From positions 38,464,001 to 38,528,000 of the forward strand of contig NC_135788.1 of NCBI RefSeq assembly GCF_051106095.1: DNA of 64,000 nucleotides, in the 5' to 3' direction. A program made the position numbers and the translations under genes. Each line of letters begins with the position of its first letter. Within the stretch, counting starts at the first letter, position 1. The notes beneath the pieces are model-generated. The model did no database searches and had not been told where the DNA came from. It worked only from the letters and a program-made list of their open reading frames with translations. This DNA is from Pogona vitticeps (lineage: Eukaryota; Chordata; Lepidosauria; Squamata; Agamidae). Shown here piece by piece: positions 1 through 10,835 of the stretch.

Positions 1-120
1 TTTTCAACTCTCTAGAAAATTCAGCTAATGAAGCAAAGCAACGGCATAATAAAAACCTTGTTCAGAAGGTCCTCACTCTAGGAAAAAGCCTATTCTTTCG
101 CTAAGGGCTGCTCCACATTC

Positions 121-345
121 TGACCTAGATGTGTGACGTAGTGGTTAGGATGTTAGACAAGGACTCAGAAATTCTGGACTCCTATTCCTACTGAGACATG
201 AAACTCAATTATCCTGTTCAGTCACATCTTCTCAGCTTGACTTACCTCACAAGATTCTTGTAAGGATAAAGTGGAGAGGAAGAGAGGTACATTCTCTGCC
301 TTGAGTTCACTGAAGAGAGGTGGGATATCATAGTAATAATAACAA
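121..345 (+). repeat. tRNA-derived SINE (TAGTGGTTAGG head)
   Basis: The head GACGTAGTGGTTAGGATGTT resembles a tRNA A box, followed by CTTACCTCACAAGATTCTTG and AGGATAAAGTGGAGAGGAAG. This is the body of a widespread squamate SINE. The tail is diverged. A related copy is at 14669-14846. Confidence 0.6.
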
Positions 346-1411
346 ACAAAATCAGAGCAAACAAGAAGCCAGCATATCTGGGTAGAAAACTGCCTCAGAT
401 GGTTTCCCTTGATCCATCCCTCCAGATTGCAACCTGAGAGAGCTGGTTTGGTGCGTCATAATATACGGGCAACAAGTTATTAACTGTTCAGGTTATTACT
501 ATTCCATTGTATTGTTGATTCCAAGGAGAATTGTTCAGACTTCCTTTAGGTGTAAGAATAATGTGGCTGGCCTTGTGTATTAAGCTCCTTGGTGGCAGTG
601 GGTGTCATTCAGAGGGCCATCTAGTAGCAAATCCTCTGATCTGGTCCCACTGGACACTCTGAAGGTAACCAGAACCTCGTGTAGTTTGTCTGCTGCCACA
701 TATACTTTTTCAAGAACCCTCTCCACATAAGCCACAATGTATGAAGCCTTTCAGAAAGCATTAATACAAGAAGAAAGAGCACAAATTCTTACTTAAATGT
801 GCACGGGAGCCCTAAATAGCATGTTCTTGACAGTACTGGTACATAAGGAGTTTGCTTACCCCTTTTCAGATAGCCTCTGTAAATAATAACAACAGGCTGC
901 TTCCTCTTCAGAAAGTGAAGCAGAAAACTCTTGCATCATCCTCATATTGCATACAAAGCAGCCAAACATTACAGAAAAGTCAAATAGGGCTTGCTTTTGT
1001 TCATATCGAGCTGGACACCAGTTTTTATTATTTGTTCTAATTCAGGCATACATTCTGGTGTCTTTTGCCACATGGCATCATATTACCAGATATGTTACTC
1101 CTGGATATATGAACTGGAAATCAGTCTGACCTGCCAGAAAGATTATAATGAGGACAAGTCAATAACTAAAAATACAAGTTAGATGCCAAAGATCTTTTGC
1201 TCTGGCACATGCTTTTTGCACAATAATTTCCTTTTTCGGAGCACATTTGTCTTTCATTTTATGATATCTGTTCCTGAGTAGTAGTTGAATTTCATGCATT
1301 GGCAATTCAAGTGACCCTTTGTTGCAAAATTCATCATCCCTCAATTCAAGCCAATTGTCTGAGCAACGCTGAAGCAGAACCAATCAAGAACGCAAGAATA
1401 AGAGGAAATTA
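346..1411. other. No supported feature (346-1411)
   Basis: AT-rich sequence with only short chance reading frames. I see no exon, RNA gene or recognisable repeat. GALNT15, which lies beyond DPH3 in other vertebrates, is not detectable here. Confidence 0.5.
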
Positions 1412-1616
1412 TTGTTTTTCGGGCTGTTTGGCCATTTTCTGGAGGTTTTTCTTCCTAACGTTTTGCCAGTCTAAACTAAACTAAAAATTATACCACACAC
1501 TACACCAGAACATAGAGTTCTCTAACTCCTGTCCTCTGAAGATGCCGGTCACCGAGACTGGCGAAACGTTAGGAAGAAAAACCTCCAGAACATGACCAAA
1601 CAGCCCGAAAAACCTA
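1412..1616. mobile_element. Two Penelope-like 3' ends, head to head
   Basis: Two copies of the same Penelope 3' segment face each other: 1414-1472 and 1555-1613 match as reverse complements over 59 bases with about three mismatches. The right copy, with GAAGATGCCGGTCACCGAGA and CAGCCCGAAAAACC, is clearly the same family as 24901-24997, where a GIY-YIG coding tail precedes it. About 80 bases separate the arms. Confidence 0.7.
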
Positions 1617-2900
1617 CAACAACCATCAGATCCCAGCTGTGAGAGCCTTCGAGAATACAATGAGGGAGAACATGTGCTTTGTGCCCAATACTGTGTCCCA
1701 TGTCGCAATGGTTAACTGCAGTACTACAGTCAAGCCTCTGCTCATGACCCGAGTGATCTCAGCAGATTCAGGTATCCAACTCAACGCTGACTCAATCTTC
1801 CACCCTTCTGATGTTGGTAAAATGAGCACCCAGAATGTGGTATGTGTGTGTCAAGTTGTTGTTTGCATAATTATGTTCTAAACCACCCAGAGAGTTCTGG
1901 AGGTGAAACAACACTTTATTTCTCAATCCTGTTTGAAAGAGGCCGAATGAAAGAAACAAGCTTATTTCTGACACATCATCCTGAACTTATCTGATATGCG
2001 GCAGGGTAAAGAGAAGGACCAAGTGGCACAAAATGGTACAATGTTTATTAACTTGTACATCTGTACCCACTTTCCAGAAAATTGTGATCATGTTGTGTAC
2101 ATATTGATTGCTAAGGGTTTTGGCCAAACTTGCCCTCTCCCAGGATTCTCAGGACTTGGTTTTCTACTTCTTGCTACCTCCAACCACCATCCAGTGTCCT
2201 GCCAGCACTGTGGATATTATCACACCTCATTGGGTTGTTTAATAGCACAGAAGATTCCCTCACCTTAGATTTTTTTAGGGGGGAAGGGAACAACTCACAT
2301 TTTCTTGTATCTCTAGAAGCCTTGGGTTTCCCAGGCTTGCAAATACTATCTGCACAGGTGGTAACATTTTTGGCAACATAGACCATTCAGAATATCATGT
2401 TTGCTGCAAGATGTATCAAAATCTGTGGGAAATTTACAAATCCATAACCAATTAACAGTGAAAATCAGCAATTACTCTAACTATTGTGGGAAATGAAAGC
2501 AAATTTTATTTATAGTTATCTCCATCTTACTTTGGAAAAGCAATGACACAGGTGAATAGTCCAGAGGTGAGACTTCACTGATACAGAGGATTGGTGTAAG
2601 CAAGCTGGTTCTCAAATGGCATTTCATAGTGTGAGTCATTCTATTATTCCATATCAGGCGGAATAACAACTTTTCTTATTTACTGTTCTGGAAGTATATG
2701 TAAGTCAATAATGAATGCTAGAAAGAAGGCAACTTACCTTCACTGTGATATATGAGCTTTCTCCAAAAAGGGTTTTGTTTAACTTTGTTTATTTACATGG
2801 GAGGACTTTCAAACAGTATTATGCTTGAACTTTGGGACAATTTAAGAATACAAGAAATTGCCTCACACAGAGTCAGAACCTTGGCTCATAAAGTCCAATA
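1617..2900. other. No supported feature (1617-2900)
   Basis: Only short reading frames without splice-site context or family resemblance. No repeat recognised. Confidence 0.5.
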
Positions 2901-2903
<3 letters not shown>

Positions 2904-2966
<63 letters not shown>

Positions 2967-2997
2967 CTTTCTTTCTTTCTTTCTTTCTTTCTTTTTT
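2904..2997 (+). repeat. Compound (CT)n / (TTTC)n microsatellite
   Basis: About 15 CT units, then two TATC units, then TTTC repeats broken once by TCTC. A pure polypyrimidine strand of about 95 bases. The serine/leucine/phenylalanine-rich frames across it are artefacts. Confidence 0.9.
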
Positions 2998-3077
2998 TAC
3001 CACAGCTCTCCAAGGTTTCAGGCAAGATTCCTTCCTAGCCTTACCTGGTGTCACATACAGCACTGATGGTACCTGTC

Positions 3078-3490
3078 TGTCATGGGTTTGGAGGGAAAGT
3101 TCCATCCTATGGGGAGTGGAAGGCGGGACATCAGGGGGGAGGAGCTGTACTGTATATATATTTGGAGCTTGTGTGGAGAAGAGGAGTGGGAGTCTGTGTG
3201 TCAGACTGGGTACAACTGTTTGTCAGTTAGTACATACCTGATAGGTTCAGGTTTCTATATAGGTAGCCAGAACTGATAGGTTCAGGGTCTGTGCGTTACC
3301 TTAAAGTGTTCCGTGGGAACCAAGCTGTTGTATGTGTGTGATTGGGACTATGCCACGTTACAGTATCCTATTTACCTGATCCTTTTGTTTACCCTGTTTG
3401 TTGTTTCAATAAACCTCGTTCTTTTATTTATTAAAATCCATTCCTGGTCTGTGTGACTCCTTATAGGGAATGGTTGGTGGCAGCATAATT
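3078..3490 (+). mobile_element. Fossil retroviral-type LTR with tRNA-Leu-like primer site
   Basis: Starts near TGTCATGGG, has a TATATATAT box near 3153, AATAAA near 3408 and a T-rich end. It is followed at 3475 by TGGTGGCAGC, the complement of the 3' end of tRNA-Leu, as in primer sites of Leu-primed endogenous retroviruses. No internal coding region follows, so it is a solo or relict LTR and the element is broken. The family assignment is inference. Confidence 0.5.
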
Positions 3491-4580
3491 ATAGGGTGGG
3501 ATACTCCAGTAGGTCTGGGGTTGCCACACCTGGAGATCCCTCTGTTGAGATCCCGTCCAAGTGTTAACCAAGTCCTGAACTTGCTTGGCTTCAGAAGAGA
3601 CTAGATGTATTTAAGGTGATACAGGACTATATAGCACATATAGGTAGAAAAGTATAAATGGCCTTAAGCCAGGGTCCAACTGCTGTAGTCAGTCAAGAAC
3701 ATTGAGGGCCAATTTCTGCCACGACATTTGTCACAGGCTCTGGGGTGCGCAGTTTCTGCTAGTATGTGATGCTGTCATTCCCTCAAAAGTGTTGTATCAG
3801 TGCCTTGTTGTGATTTTGGATCACATGAAAAGTCTAGACCAGTGCTTAGAAAAGTTACTTTTTTGGACTGTAATTCTCAGAACTTTCCATGCAACACAGC
3901 ACCATGGTGGGAAGTAGATTTTTAGAAGTTATAATCCAAAATAATTTCCCCCCTAAATTCTAGTCCAGATTGTTTGCAATCATATAAAAATAGGCTGCTC
4001 CTTCTCCAACACAAATAAAAGCTGACTTCTTTCAGGATTATATATTTTAAAAATTTATCATACAGTGCCAACTGAGTGAGGATGCTGTATAAATCTACAG
4101 GATTATCAGTTCACCAGCCTCTCTAGCCACTCTATAATAGTTATCACACTAGAGGATTGTCACATTTGCCAAAAGACTTCATACCAAGATCAGTTTGTTC
4201 TACTTAGGAACTTTCAGAATCATCACATATTCCAATAATGAAACTTCCTATGTAAGAAGATGCACAACACTCCAAAATGTGCTCAGCTTTACTGCCAACA
4301 CACCAAGTAGGATATCAGTTTAGTTGCTCAATAGATCTAAATGACCTAGTCTAACAGGTCAGTATGCCACTGTGACATTCCAGGAATCTGTGTGCTTTGG
4401 ACTGGATGGCATAACAGCTACTCTGTTAACAATACAAACTTTAAATTTCATGGTCAGAACGGAATGTAAGGTAAGAACAGCAATTTCTACTAAAAATATC
4501 CCCCAAAAGTTGAATACCATCTATTGCAAGAAAAAGATTTTAATTTGAAATGCAGAATATTTATAATATAACAATAAATA
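3491..4580. other. Unclassified sequence (3491-4580)
   Basis: Mostly AT-rich with no gene. The segment about 3855-3915 (GGACTGTAATTCTCAGAACT) looks like half of the palindromic hAT-type MITE seen complete at 52660-52795. Confidence 0.4.
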
Positions 4581-4747
4581 AGTGCATGCCATCAAGTCAG
4601 TTCTTAGAAATCTTAGAACCGCAGAGCTGGAAGGGACCCTGTGGATCATCAAGTCCTGCCCTTGTCAAGGAGGCATAGTGGGGAATCAAACTCCTAACCT
4701 CTAGCTCCACAGCCAGATACAAACACCACTGAGTTATCCAGCAGTTC
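4581..4747 (-). repeat. tRNA-derived SINE, minus strand
   Basis: Read on the minus strand it begins TGCTGGATAACTCAGTGG (A-box-like), then TTAGGAGTTTGATTCCCC (B-box-like), then the body AGGGTCCCTTCCAGCTCTGC. The same family is at 6171-6392, 9466-9610 and 47751-47956. Confidence 0.65.
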
Positions 4748-5335
4748 TGACATGGTCTTTCCAGGAGTTTCTAGATAGAGGACACACAGAAGTGGTTTCC
4801 AATTACAGTGGTGTAATCGCATAGTGACAAAGATTTTACAATTGCTTTTGCAATCACAGTGCGATGTTTTAAATAGGGAAAAATCGCTTTGCGATTAGCG
4901 GTACCCTGTTTCACTTACCAATCATCGCATAGTGATTTTTTAACAGCTGATCGGCAGTTCCAAAATGGCCGCCGGGTAAAAAGAAATGGCTGCCCCCTGT
5001 TTTCTGGGACAGATTCCTCACTTACTGGGCATTGAAAATGGCCGCCGTATGGAGAATTTTCGCTTTAAGGTGAGTTTTAAGCCCATAGGAATGCATTGAA
5101 GGGTTTTCAATGCATTCCTATGGGCTTTTTAATATCGCATAGCGACGAAATCGCTTTGCAGCGATTTTTGCTGCACGGATTATCGTTGCTATGCAAGGCA
5201 CCACTGTACCTTCTTCTGGGAGTGCCATGGGACTGTGCAACTTACCCATGGCTACACAGCCTGGCTCTTCTCCCAGGAAGCACATTAAGGAATCAAGCTC
5301 CCAACCTCTGGCTCTGAAGTCAGACACCTAAACCC
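4748..5335 (-). repeat. tRNA SINE interrupted by a Tigger-like MITE
   Basis: The SINE segments 4748-4805 and 5207-5335 join naturally at TTTCCA|CTTCTTCTGGGAG, as in the unbroken copy at 6171-6392. The gap is exactly the MITE 4806-5206 plus a duplicated TA. Confidence 0.65.
4806..5206. mobile_element. Tigger/pogo-like MITE, 'cgcatagcgac' subfamily
   Basis: Ends in CAGTGGTG and GGCACCACTG and is flanked by TA on both sides, as expected of Tc1/mariner-superfamily insertions. The CAG start and TA duplication recall Tigger elements; that assignment is inference. Internal text includes AATGGCCGCCG twice and a palindrome around CCTATGG/CCATAGG near 5085-5130. No transposase coding. Confidence 0.75.
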
Positions 5336-5580
5336 CTGACCTCTTCAGTCAGTTACATTTATAATACAAGCCTTCCACAAATGTTGATATGAACACAGTA
5401 TTTCAGTGCCACCTGTTGGCCACTAAATGTAACTGCCGTTGACACAGATACGTAAACAACCAAGAAAATCATTCATTCATTTATTAACCAGTGGTCAAAA
5501 GTAGCTCTTAAAAGGCTAGAAAGGCGTAACAATCATTGTGTTCAAGTACACACTGATCTCAGGCTGCTTAGTTTCAAGTA

Positions 5581-6005
5581 CAGTGGTGCCTCACAAGTCA
5601 AATGCCTTGCAGGACAAAAAACACACAAGACAAATGGTTTTGGCAATGGGATTGATGACTCGCAAGACAAAAGTTCCTATGGCCATGCTTCACAAAACAA
5701 ACGTTTTCCGTTTTTTTTCCTGCCTCATGTTTGCTGATTTTTAAATGTTTTTCTATGATGTTTAAAAAGTTAAAGTTTTTTATTGAAACTTTAAAAATCA
5801 TCTGCATGATATGTATGGCTTTAAAGAGCACTTAATAAACCCTTTGTAAACTAAATTTGACTTTTTTCTGACTTTTTTTGCCCTTAGGAATGCATTAATT
5901 AGATTTCTATGCATTCCTATGGGAAAACATGTTTCACAAGACAGATTTTTCACAAGACAACATTAACAGTGGAACAAATTAAATTAGTCTTGCGAGGCAC
6001 CACTG
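5581..6005. mobile_element. Tigger/pogo-like MITE, 'cgcaagac' subfamily
   Basis: Bounded by TA, with ends CAGTGGTGCCTCACAAGTCA and TCTTGCGAGGCACCACTG. The inner sequence has the Anolis-like GGAATGCATT blocks seen in the other copies. Non-coding. Confidence 0.78.
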
Positions 6006-6170
6006 TACTCTTAATCTCTTTTAAGAGTTGAGACTAGTGAAAATGAAACTGGTTTGCAGGTATTCACAAGACTTCAAGATGAGAAAAATATTGGTTGAAA
6101 TCCTGTTGTGAAATCCAGAAGCTCATACAGAACACAAGAAAGTCATATGTACTATGGAATCACAAATAAT

Positions 6171-6392
6171 AATCATCATGTGCCGTCAAGTCAATTCTGA
6201 CTTATGGTGACCCTCGTCAGGGTTTTCCATGTGCAGAATATTTATAAGCGGTTTACCATTGCCTTCTTCTGGGGGTACCTGGGACTTTGTAGGCCATACA
6301 GGCTGGCTGTACTCACAGGGAGCACAGTGGGGATTTGAATTCCCAACCTCTGGCTCCACAGCCAGATATCTAAACCACTGAGTTATCAAGCC
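6171..6392 (-). repeat. tRNA-derived SINE, near full length
   Basis: On the minus strand: GATAACTCAGTGGTTTAGAT head, GGTTGGGAATTCAAATCC B box, then AGAAGAAGGCAATGGTAAAC, and the tail CATAAGTCAGAATTGACTTG. This is the best-preserved copy of its family here and a reference for the broken ones. Confidence 0.75.
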
Positions 6393-7055
6393 AGTTGAAA
6401 TTACAAAAGGGAGTCTTTAATCAGAGGCAATCTACCACTGTTGATAACTTTATTTCCGCTGTAAAGGTGGACACTGCCCAACAGGATTTTGGCAATTAGA
6501 TTTTAAGCATGAATTATTTCTAGTTGAACAGACAACAAAAACACTATTAAATTATTGCTAGCCGAATGGGCAACCAAATAATTTTTGAACATATGAATTT
6601 ACTAAAGAACAATCCAGAAAAAAATAACTGGAGTGGGTTCTGTACAAACACCAATCCATTAAGGTACAATAAATGCTATAAATACTTTCCTTGTAAAGTG
6701 CTATCAGAATCACATTCTGAAAATGGAACTCCAACTGAAAAAGTCAAGTTGCTGACTAAGTTAGCAGGCAATGACAAGATTTTCAGTTACAAACAGGATT
6801 TCTGGAAACCATGTCTGATATGACAGATATAAAATGACCTCTAGTTTATACAGAGCGAAGCCCATTTAGTGTACATTATCTTGGAGTAACAATTCAGGTG
6901 TGCTACTCATCCACCAAAGCAAATTGTAGTCTCAAAATAATCTCTGTCTGTCTAGATAAAATAGTTCGGCATGGGATAATTAAAAAAACAAAACAAAAGA
7001 ACTCGTAACATGCAACAGATCCAATTAAGAAAAATCAAAGTCTTCAGGTGTATAA
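6393..7055. other. No supported feature (6393-7055)
   Basis: AT-rich sequence between the SINE and the DPH3 downstream region. No exon or repeat recognised. Confidence 0.5.
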
Positions 7056-7265
7056 AAACACAGCTTTATTACAATTTAAAAACCACCCAACATGTTTAGC
7101 CTGAACAATTCATGGTCTCCTCGGGGGCATTTTGTGTATTTTGGCCACATGGTATGATTTGTGAATTGTTTGTATATTTTTAACTGTATTTTGTATGTAT
7201 TAGCCATGGATATGTTTCGTGGGCTGGTCACCTGACCATAATAAATACATTCTATATCGAGACAA
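7056..7265. repeat. Probable interspersed repeat, family unknown
   Basis: The text around CAGCTTTATTACAATTTAAA, GGTCTCCTCGGGGGCATTTT and CCTGACCATAATAAATAC has the look of a retroposon tail. It lies in the DPH3 3' region and contains the candidate polyadenylation hexamer. No second copy in this window supports it. Confidence 0.3.
7065..7070 (-). promoter_or_regulatory. Possible DPH3 polyadenylation signal
   Basis: An AATAAA hexamer on the minus strand about 870 bases past the DPH3 stop. It lies at the edge of a repeat-like block, so it may or may not be used. Another hexamer at 7926-7931 is only ten bases past the stop and would give an unusually short 3' UTR. The choice cannot be made from sequence alone. 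Confidence 0.3.
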
Positions 7266-7940
7266 CTCCTCCTCCTCCATCTGTTAAACAGGTCCAGTGG
7301 ACTATTTATCGACTGATGTACAAATTATGTAAATTTATGGTCCCTGGAAAAAGGTCTTAAACTGGACAGTTTTAACTATATTGGACAGTTTTAAAACTGT
7401 CATAAAGTTATAGATTGATTGATTCTGAGACTTTGATCTCTCTTCCATAATCAGATAATAAAGGCTAACAAGATACTTAGAACAATTTTGGTTTCAACAA
7501 ATCTTTCCTGTAACACAGATCATCTTGAAAGCATCAACCTGGTATGGAAGAGGGCCTTCCTCCTCTTATTATAGGACCTCGTGGTCACATTCTGCCCACT
7601 GACAGGAAGAATCTAAAACATTTGAAATTAACACATATTTGTTGAATTTAGGGACAAGGGGAAACCAAGTCACCTTCACATACAGCCAACTGTCTCAGTT
7701 TTCAATCTCACATTTGAAAAAATACGCTGTATCTTTAATATTAAGAACTTGTTATGCACATAAAACACATTCAGTGCCTTCAACATATCAGTTTCCTTCC
7801 AAACAGATGCAATGCAGTCCATTACTACAAGTACACAGTCTTCCGAACAGTGTAGGCAGTCTTCGGAAAAGGTGCCCTTGTTCCTTCTGCCCAAGTATTG
7901 CCTCATCGTTTCCCAAGAACAACAGTTTATTAAACAACCA

Positions 7941-8006
7941 TCAGCATTTAACCAGTTCTTTGCTTGTTGTGGGTGCCGAGACTTCCTCTCCACACATAAA
8001 CTGTTC
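7941..8006 (-). CDS. DPH3: DPH3 coding exon 3 with stop
   Basis: Twenty-one codons plus TGA after a TTCTAG acceptor, reading [21 protein letters not shown]. The family's C-terminus is of the form DQFVCGE...KELVKC, so this exon completes the protein at the expected length. Confidence 0.95.
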   Translation of the reverse strand, partial: EQFMCGEEVSAPTTSKELVKC

Positions 8007-10835
8007 CTAGAATAAGAAAACAGGAGTCATGCTAACAAACAAAAGAATGTGTTGTACTAGGAAACCTTGCTGCTCCCCATATGTCTTAATTTACATAATA
8101 ATGTAAAACTGGTATTCATAAAATGTAAATATATGCTTAATAAGTAAATGTTACTGTATTAAGAATATAACATTAAACAAAAACACTGCGGGCCCATAAA
8201 AGTCTTTAAAATTACTGCTTATTCAACCACTGGCATTACAACAAAACCATAGCCATTATAAGAAAAAGTCTCTGTGATCAAAGAAAAAACTCTGAAAATC
8301 GAATCACATCTAGTCTTGCAGTTGTATAATCTGTGCACTGATTTGAGATTAAATTCCAATGAATTATATAGGACTCACTTAACTGAGATGCTTAATAATA
8401 CTAGTTCAGCTTTGCAAATTCAAAATGATTTAAATACAAAGCAAATTAGTCATATGTAGCTCCCAATGAAAAACATGAAAGTCAGTCATTAATTTCTATG
8501 GAATTAAATGTGACAAATTTATTGGGATCAAAGAACTTGTCCTTATAGTCTATGAATGTGTAAATTTGTTGGAATATCAATGTATCAATTTTTTAACTGA
8601 TCAAAATACATTAGTGTCTCTGTTACCTGCATCTGAGAAAGCAGATTTTAATGTATTTTATACTGAAATAAAACTGTTAGCTTTTAAAGTGTTACAATGT
8701 TTTTCTTTTTTCCCTCAACATGCTGAGACAGGCAAACATGACTACATGTACAGTAGTTTGAAAATTAATTCTGGTGGTATACAATGGGCATAAGAAGAAG
8801 AAAACTCTGTCTAGGAAAAAAACCTACACATGTTCCCATTTATGCGAGTCTAGTGCAAGGTTATGCACCACACCCATCTGCATACACCTCACCTTGTCAT
8901 AGATGACTCTCACTATAAGCGAACAGCTTGGACAAGTAGCCACATCTTCACCATTTTCCAGATCTTCCTGCAGTGCCAAACAAAGAATCCTTATGATGGG
9001 CACCCTTGTTTTCATTTGTAAAAATATTTAAAATAATTAATTCTGGTTTCAAAACTAAATTAAATTGTATTATTTGGCATATTTCCTGCTGATTTTCTCC
9101 CCATGTGCGGGGAGGTGGGGGCACCTCCATGCTCACGCAGTAGGCATGACATACCCACCACGCGAGCATGGAGATCCATATGTGCGATCCAGTTCCGGCA
9201 GGCCCACGAACTGGCACTGGGCCACGGACCAGGGGTTGACAACCCCTGGTCTACAGGTTTTCCTCAACTGCATTTCAGGAATTATAGCCTCTCCAAAATG
9301 TAGGTCAAGATTTATTTTTTATTCCTAGCCACAAGGACAAGATGTACCAATAAGTAATTTATTTTCTTCTTTATACAGAGCAGGTTTTGGATGGGGCACA
9401 TGGAAGGAGCTTCCCTAAAGAATGTGTTAAGATAATTGCATTATCTGTTTATTCATTTCCTGGCAAAACTGCTGGATAGCTCAGTGGCTTAGGTCCCTGG
9501 CTGCGGAGCCAAAGGTTGGGAGTTCAGTTCCTCACTATTCCTCCTTGAAAGGGGAATGACTCAATGATCCATAGGGTCCCTTGCAGCTTTTCAGTGTTGT
9601 TGCTAAGGTTCTTGTGATAACTTTTATTTCATTTTAAAGTATTTTAAAAACCTTATACAGCTGAGTGACCAGGTAACTTAAATAATTTCTTCCATATCAA
9701 ATTCCACGGGCATTTACATGGTCTTAAAAATGTAATTATAAATAGTACCTTGACTTGAAAAACAACAAAAAATCACGCACTGTTAAGTTGTTTTTGACAC
9801 CCAGTGATTGTTCCCTGGGTTTTCTAGATGTAAAGTAGTTAGAAGTAGTCCTGGTGGCACTCTTGCACCATGCAGCTTGCCAAAGACCGCACAGGTGCCA
9901 GGGGACTTAACCCGATAATTCACACACGCTCTGGGTGATCTCATTTAACACCCACCCTACCCAGAAGCTACAGTGGAAATATGAAGTCACCACTCCTGGC
10001 TCCGGTCCAATTCACTGAGCTACACCAGCACACCTTGTTCCTTCCCAACCTTGGGTCCCCTGATCTTCTTGGACTATAATTCCCAGAAATCCTGGATAAC
10101 TGGTGGTGAAGGCTTCTGGAAGTTTCAGACCAAGAACATCTGGGGACCCAAGGTTGGGAACCACTGAGACTATCTTCCCTCCTCAAGATATTTTCAATAT
10201 TTGTGGGGGGGGGGAAGTACACATCCATAAAGAGCAGGATATTTTGCACAAATCACACTAATAATCTTCTTTTCACTATTAGGAAGAGCAGGCAGTTTTT
10301 ATTCTGCTTTTCGCCAGACTTAACATTTTAAGATGTTCCTTTCTGCTGTTCTGTTGGGTGGGCGGCCTTGGTGGTGGGAAGGAGTATAGTTTTGCCTGGC
10401 ATTTTTATTTCACGGTGACGTTACCGTTCTCATAACGAGCCTGTATGAATTGTTACCATTGTAAGCTGCTATTATGGGCAAGCAGGGCCCAGAAGTGTTT
10501 AGTACATAAAAACAAGGAAGAAACAGCTTCTGTGCTGTTGATAGTTGGGTACCAGAACCACCAAAAAGTTCAGGCCCCATGCGTGTTTCTCCTTGGCCTC
10601 CTCAGGAGTAATACGCATCGCGGCTAAACGGGGTTGGCGCCCAAGGAAGCGTGCGAAGCGGGGCCTCGCCCGAGGCCTCAGAGGTAGGAAGGGCCCCTCC
10701 ACTCCCCACACGCCCCCCACTTCTTACCCGCGTGATAAGGAACCGATCCCCACACGGGCACGGGTAGCTATAGGTCTCCGTTTCCTCATCATACTCGAAG
10801 TCCTCGATCTCTACTTCGTCGTGGAAGACGGACAT
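7941..10835 (-). CDS. DPH3: DPH3, diphthamide biosynthesis protein 3 (whole coding span, 3 exons)
   Basis: The coding sequence joins three minus-strand exons (10728-10835, 8893-8967, 7941-8006) into 82 codons plus stop, the same length as human DPH3. The protein starts [17 protein letters not shown], matching the DPH-type zinc-finger family from its first residues. Zinc ligands are visible as Cys26 and Cys28 (YPCPCGD) and Cys48 and Cys51 (CPSCSL), including the CSL signature at 51-53. Both introns fall between codons and have GT..AG ends. In the known family DPH3 is a small cytosolic electron carrier that supplies the radical-SAM enzyme DPH1/DPH2 in the first step of making diphthamide on elongation factor 2; in yeast it (KTI11) also serves Elongator. 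The gene is divergent from OXNAD1 and shares its promoter. All key residues are intact and I see no sign of decay. Confidence 0.96.
8007..8892 (-). other. DPH3 intron 2
   Basis: GTGAGG...TTCTAG intron of 886 bases, AT-rich, with no recognised repeat. The open frames inside it match no family. Confidence 0.85.
8893..8967 (-). CDS. DPH3: DPH3 coding exon 2
   Basis: Twenty-five codons, [17 protein letters not shown] through VIYDK, between a CAG acceptor and a GTGAGG donor. It supplies the second zinc pair, Cys48 and Cys51, and the CSL motif. Phase 0 on both sides. The match to vertebrate DPH3 is almost residue for residue. Confidence 0.96.
9090..9260. mobile_element. hAT-like MITE remnant, CpG-rich
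   Basis: Ends in GGACCAGGGGTTGACAACCC and contains short near-repeats (GAGCATGGAG, CATGACATACCCACCACGCG) like those in 37225-37555. The GGTTG..CAACC end resembles known hAT MITE ends. One terminus is unclear. Confidence 0.4.
9466..9610 (+). repeat. tRNA-derived SINE
   Basis: GATAGCTCAGTGGCTTAGG head and GGTTGGGAGTTCAGTTCC B box, then GATCCATAGGGTCCCTTGCA. Same family as 4581-4747, here on the plus strand. Confidence 0.65.
10037..10166. mobile_element. Palindromic hAT-type MITE
   Basis: Near-complete foldback: CCCAACCTTGGGTCCCCTGA at the left and ACCCAAGGTTGGGAACCACT at the right, with ACTATAATTCCCAGAAATCC in the middle. Related copies are 16065-16184, 52660-52795 and 52804-52939. Confidence 0.65.
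10728..10835 (-). CDS. DPH3: DPH3 coding exon 1
   Basis: Thirty-six codons from the start ATG to ITR, ending at a strong GTAAGA donor. It carries the acidic N-terminus and the first zinc pair, Cys26 and Cys28. The start is fixed by family conservation of the first residues, and no in-frame upstream extension is conserved. The exon lies in the CpG-rich promoter block. Confidence 0.96.

Larger units (their letters stand above)
8968..10727 (-). other. DPH3 intron 1
   Basis: GTAAGA...CTGCAG intron of 1.76 kb. It contains a hAT-like MITE remnant (9090-9260), a SINE (9466-9610) and a palindromic MITE (10037-10166). Confidence 0.85.

Noticed and set aside
2752-3241. Ser/Leu/Phe-rich frames near 2.9 kb
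   Set aside because: They read through the (CT)n/(TTTC)n microsatellite into the LTR relic.
1-7000. GALNT15 exons expected from vertebrate gene order
   Set aside because: No frame with polypeptide GalNAc-transferase or ricin-lectin motifs is present; the gene is probably outside the window.
7926-7931. DPH3 polyadenylation signal ten bases past the stop
   Set aside because: It would leave almost no 3' UTR; possible but less likely than a distal signal.
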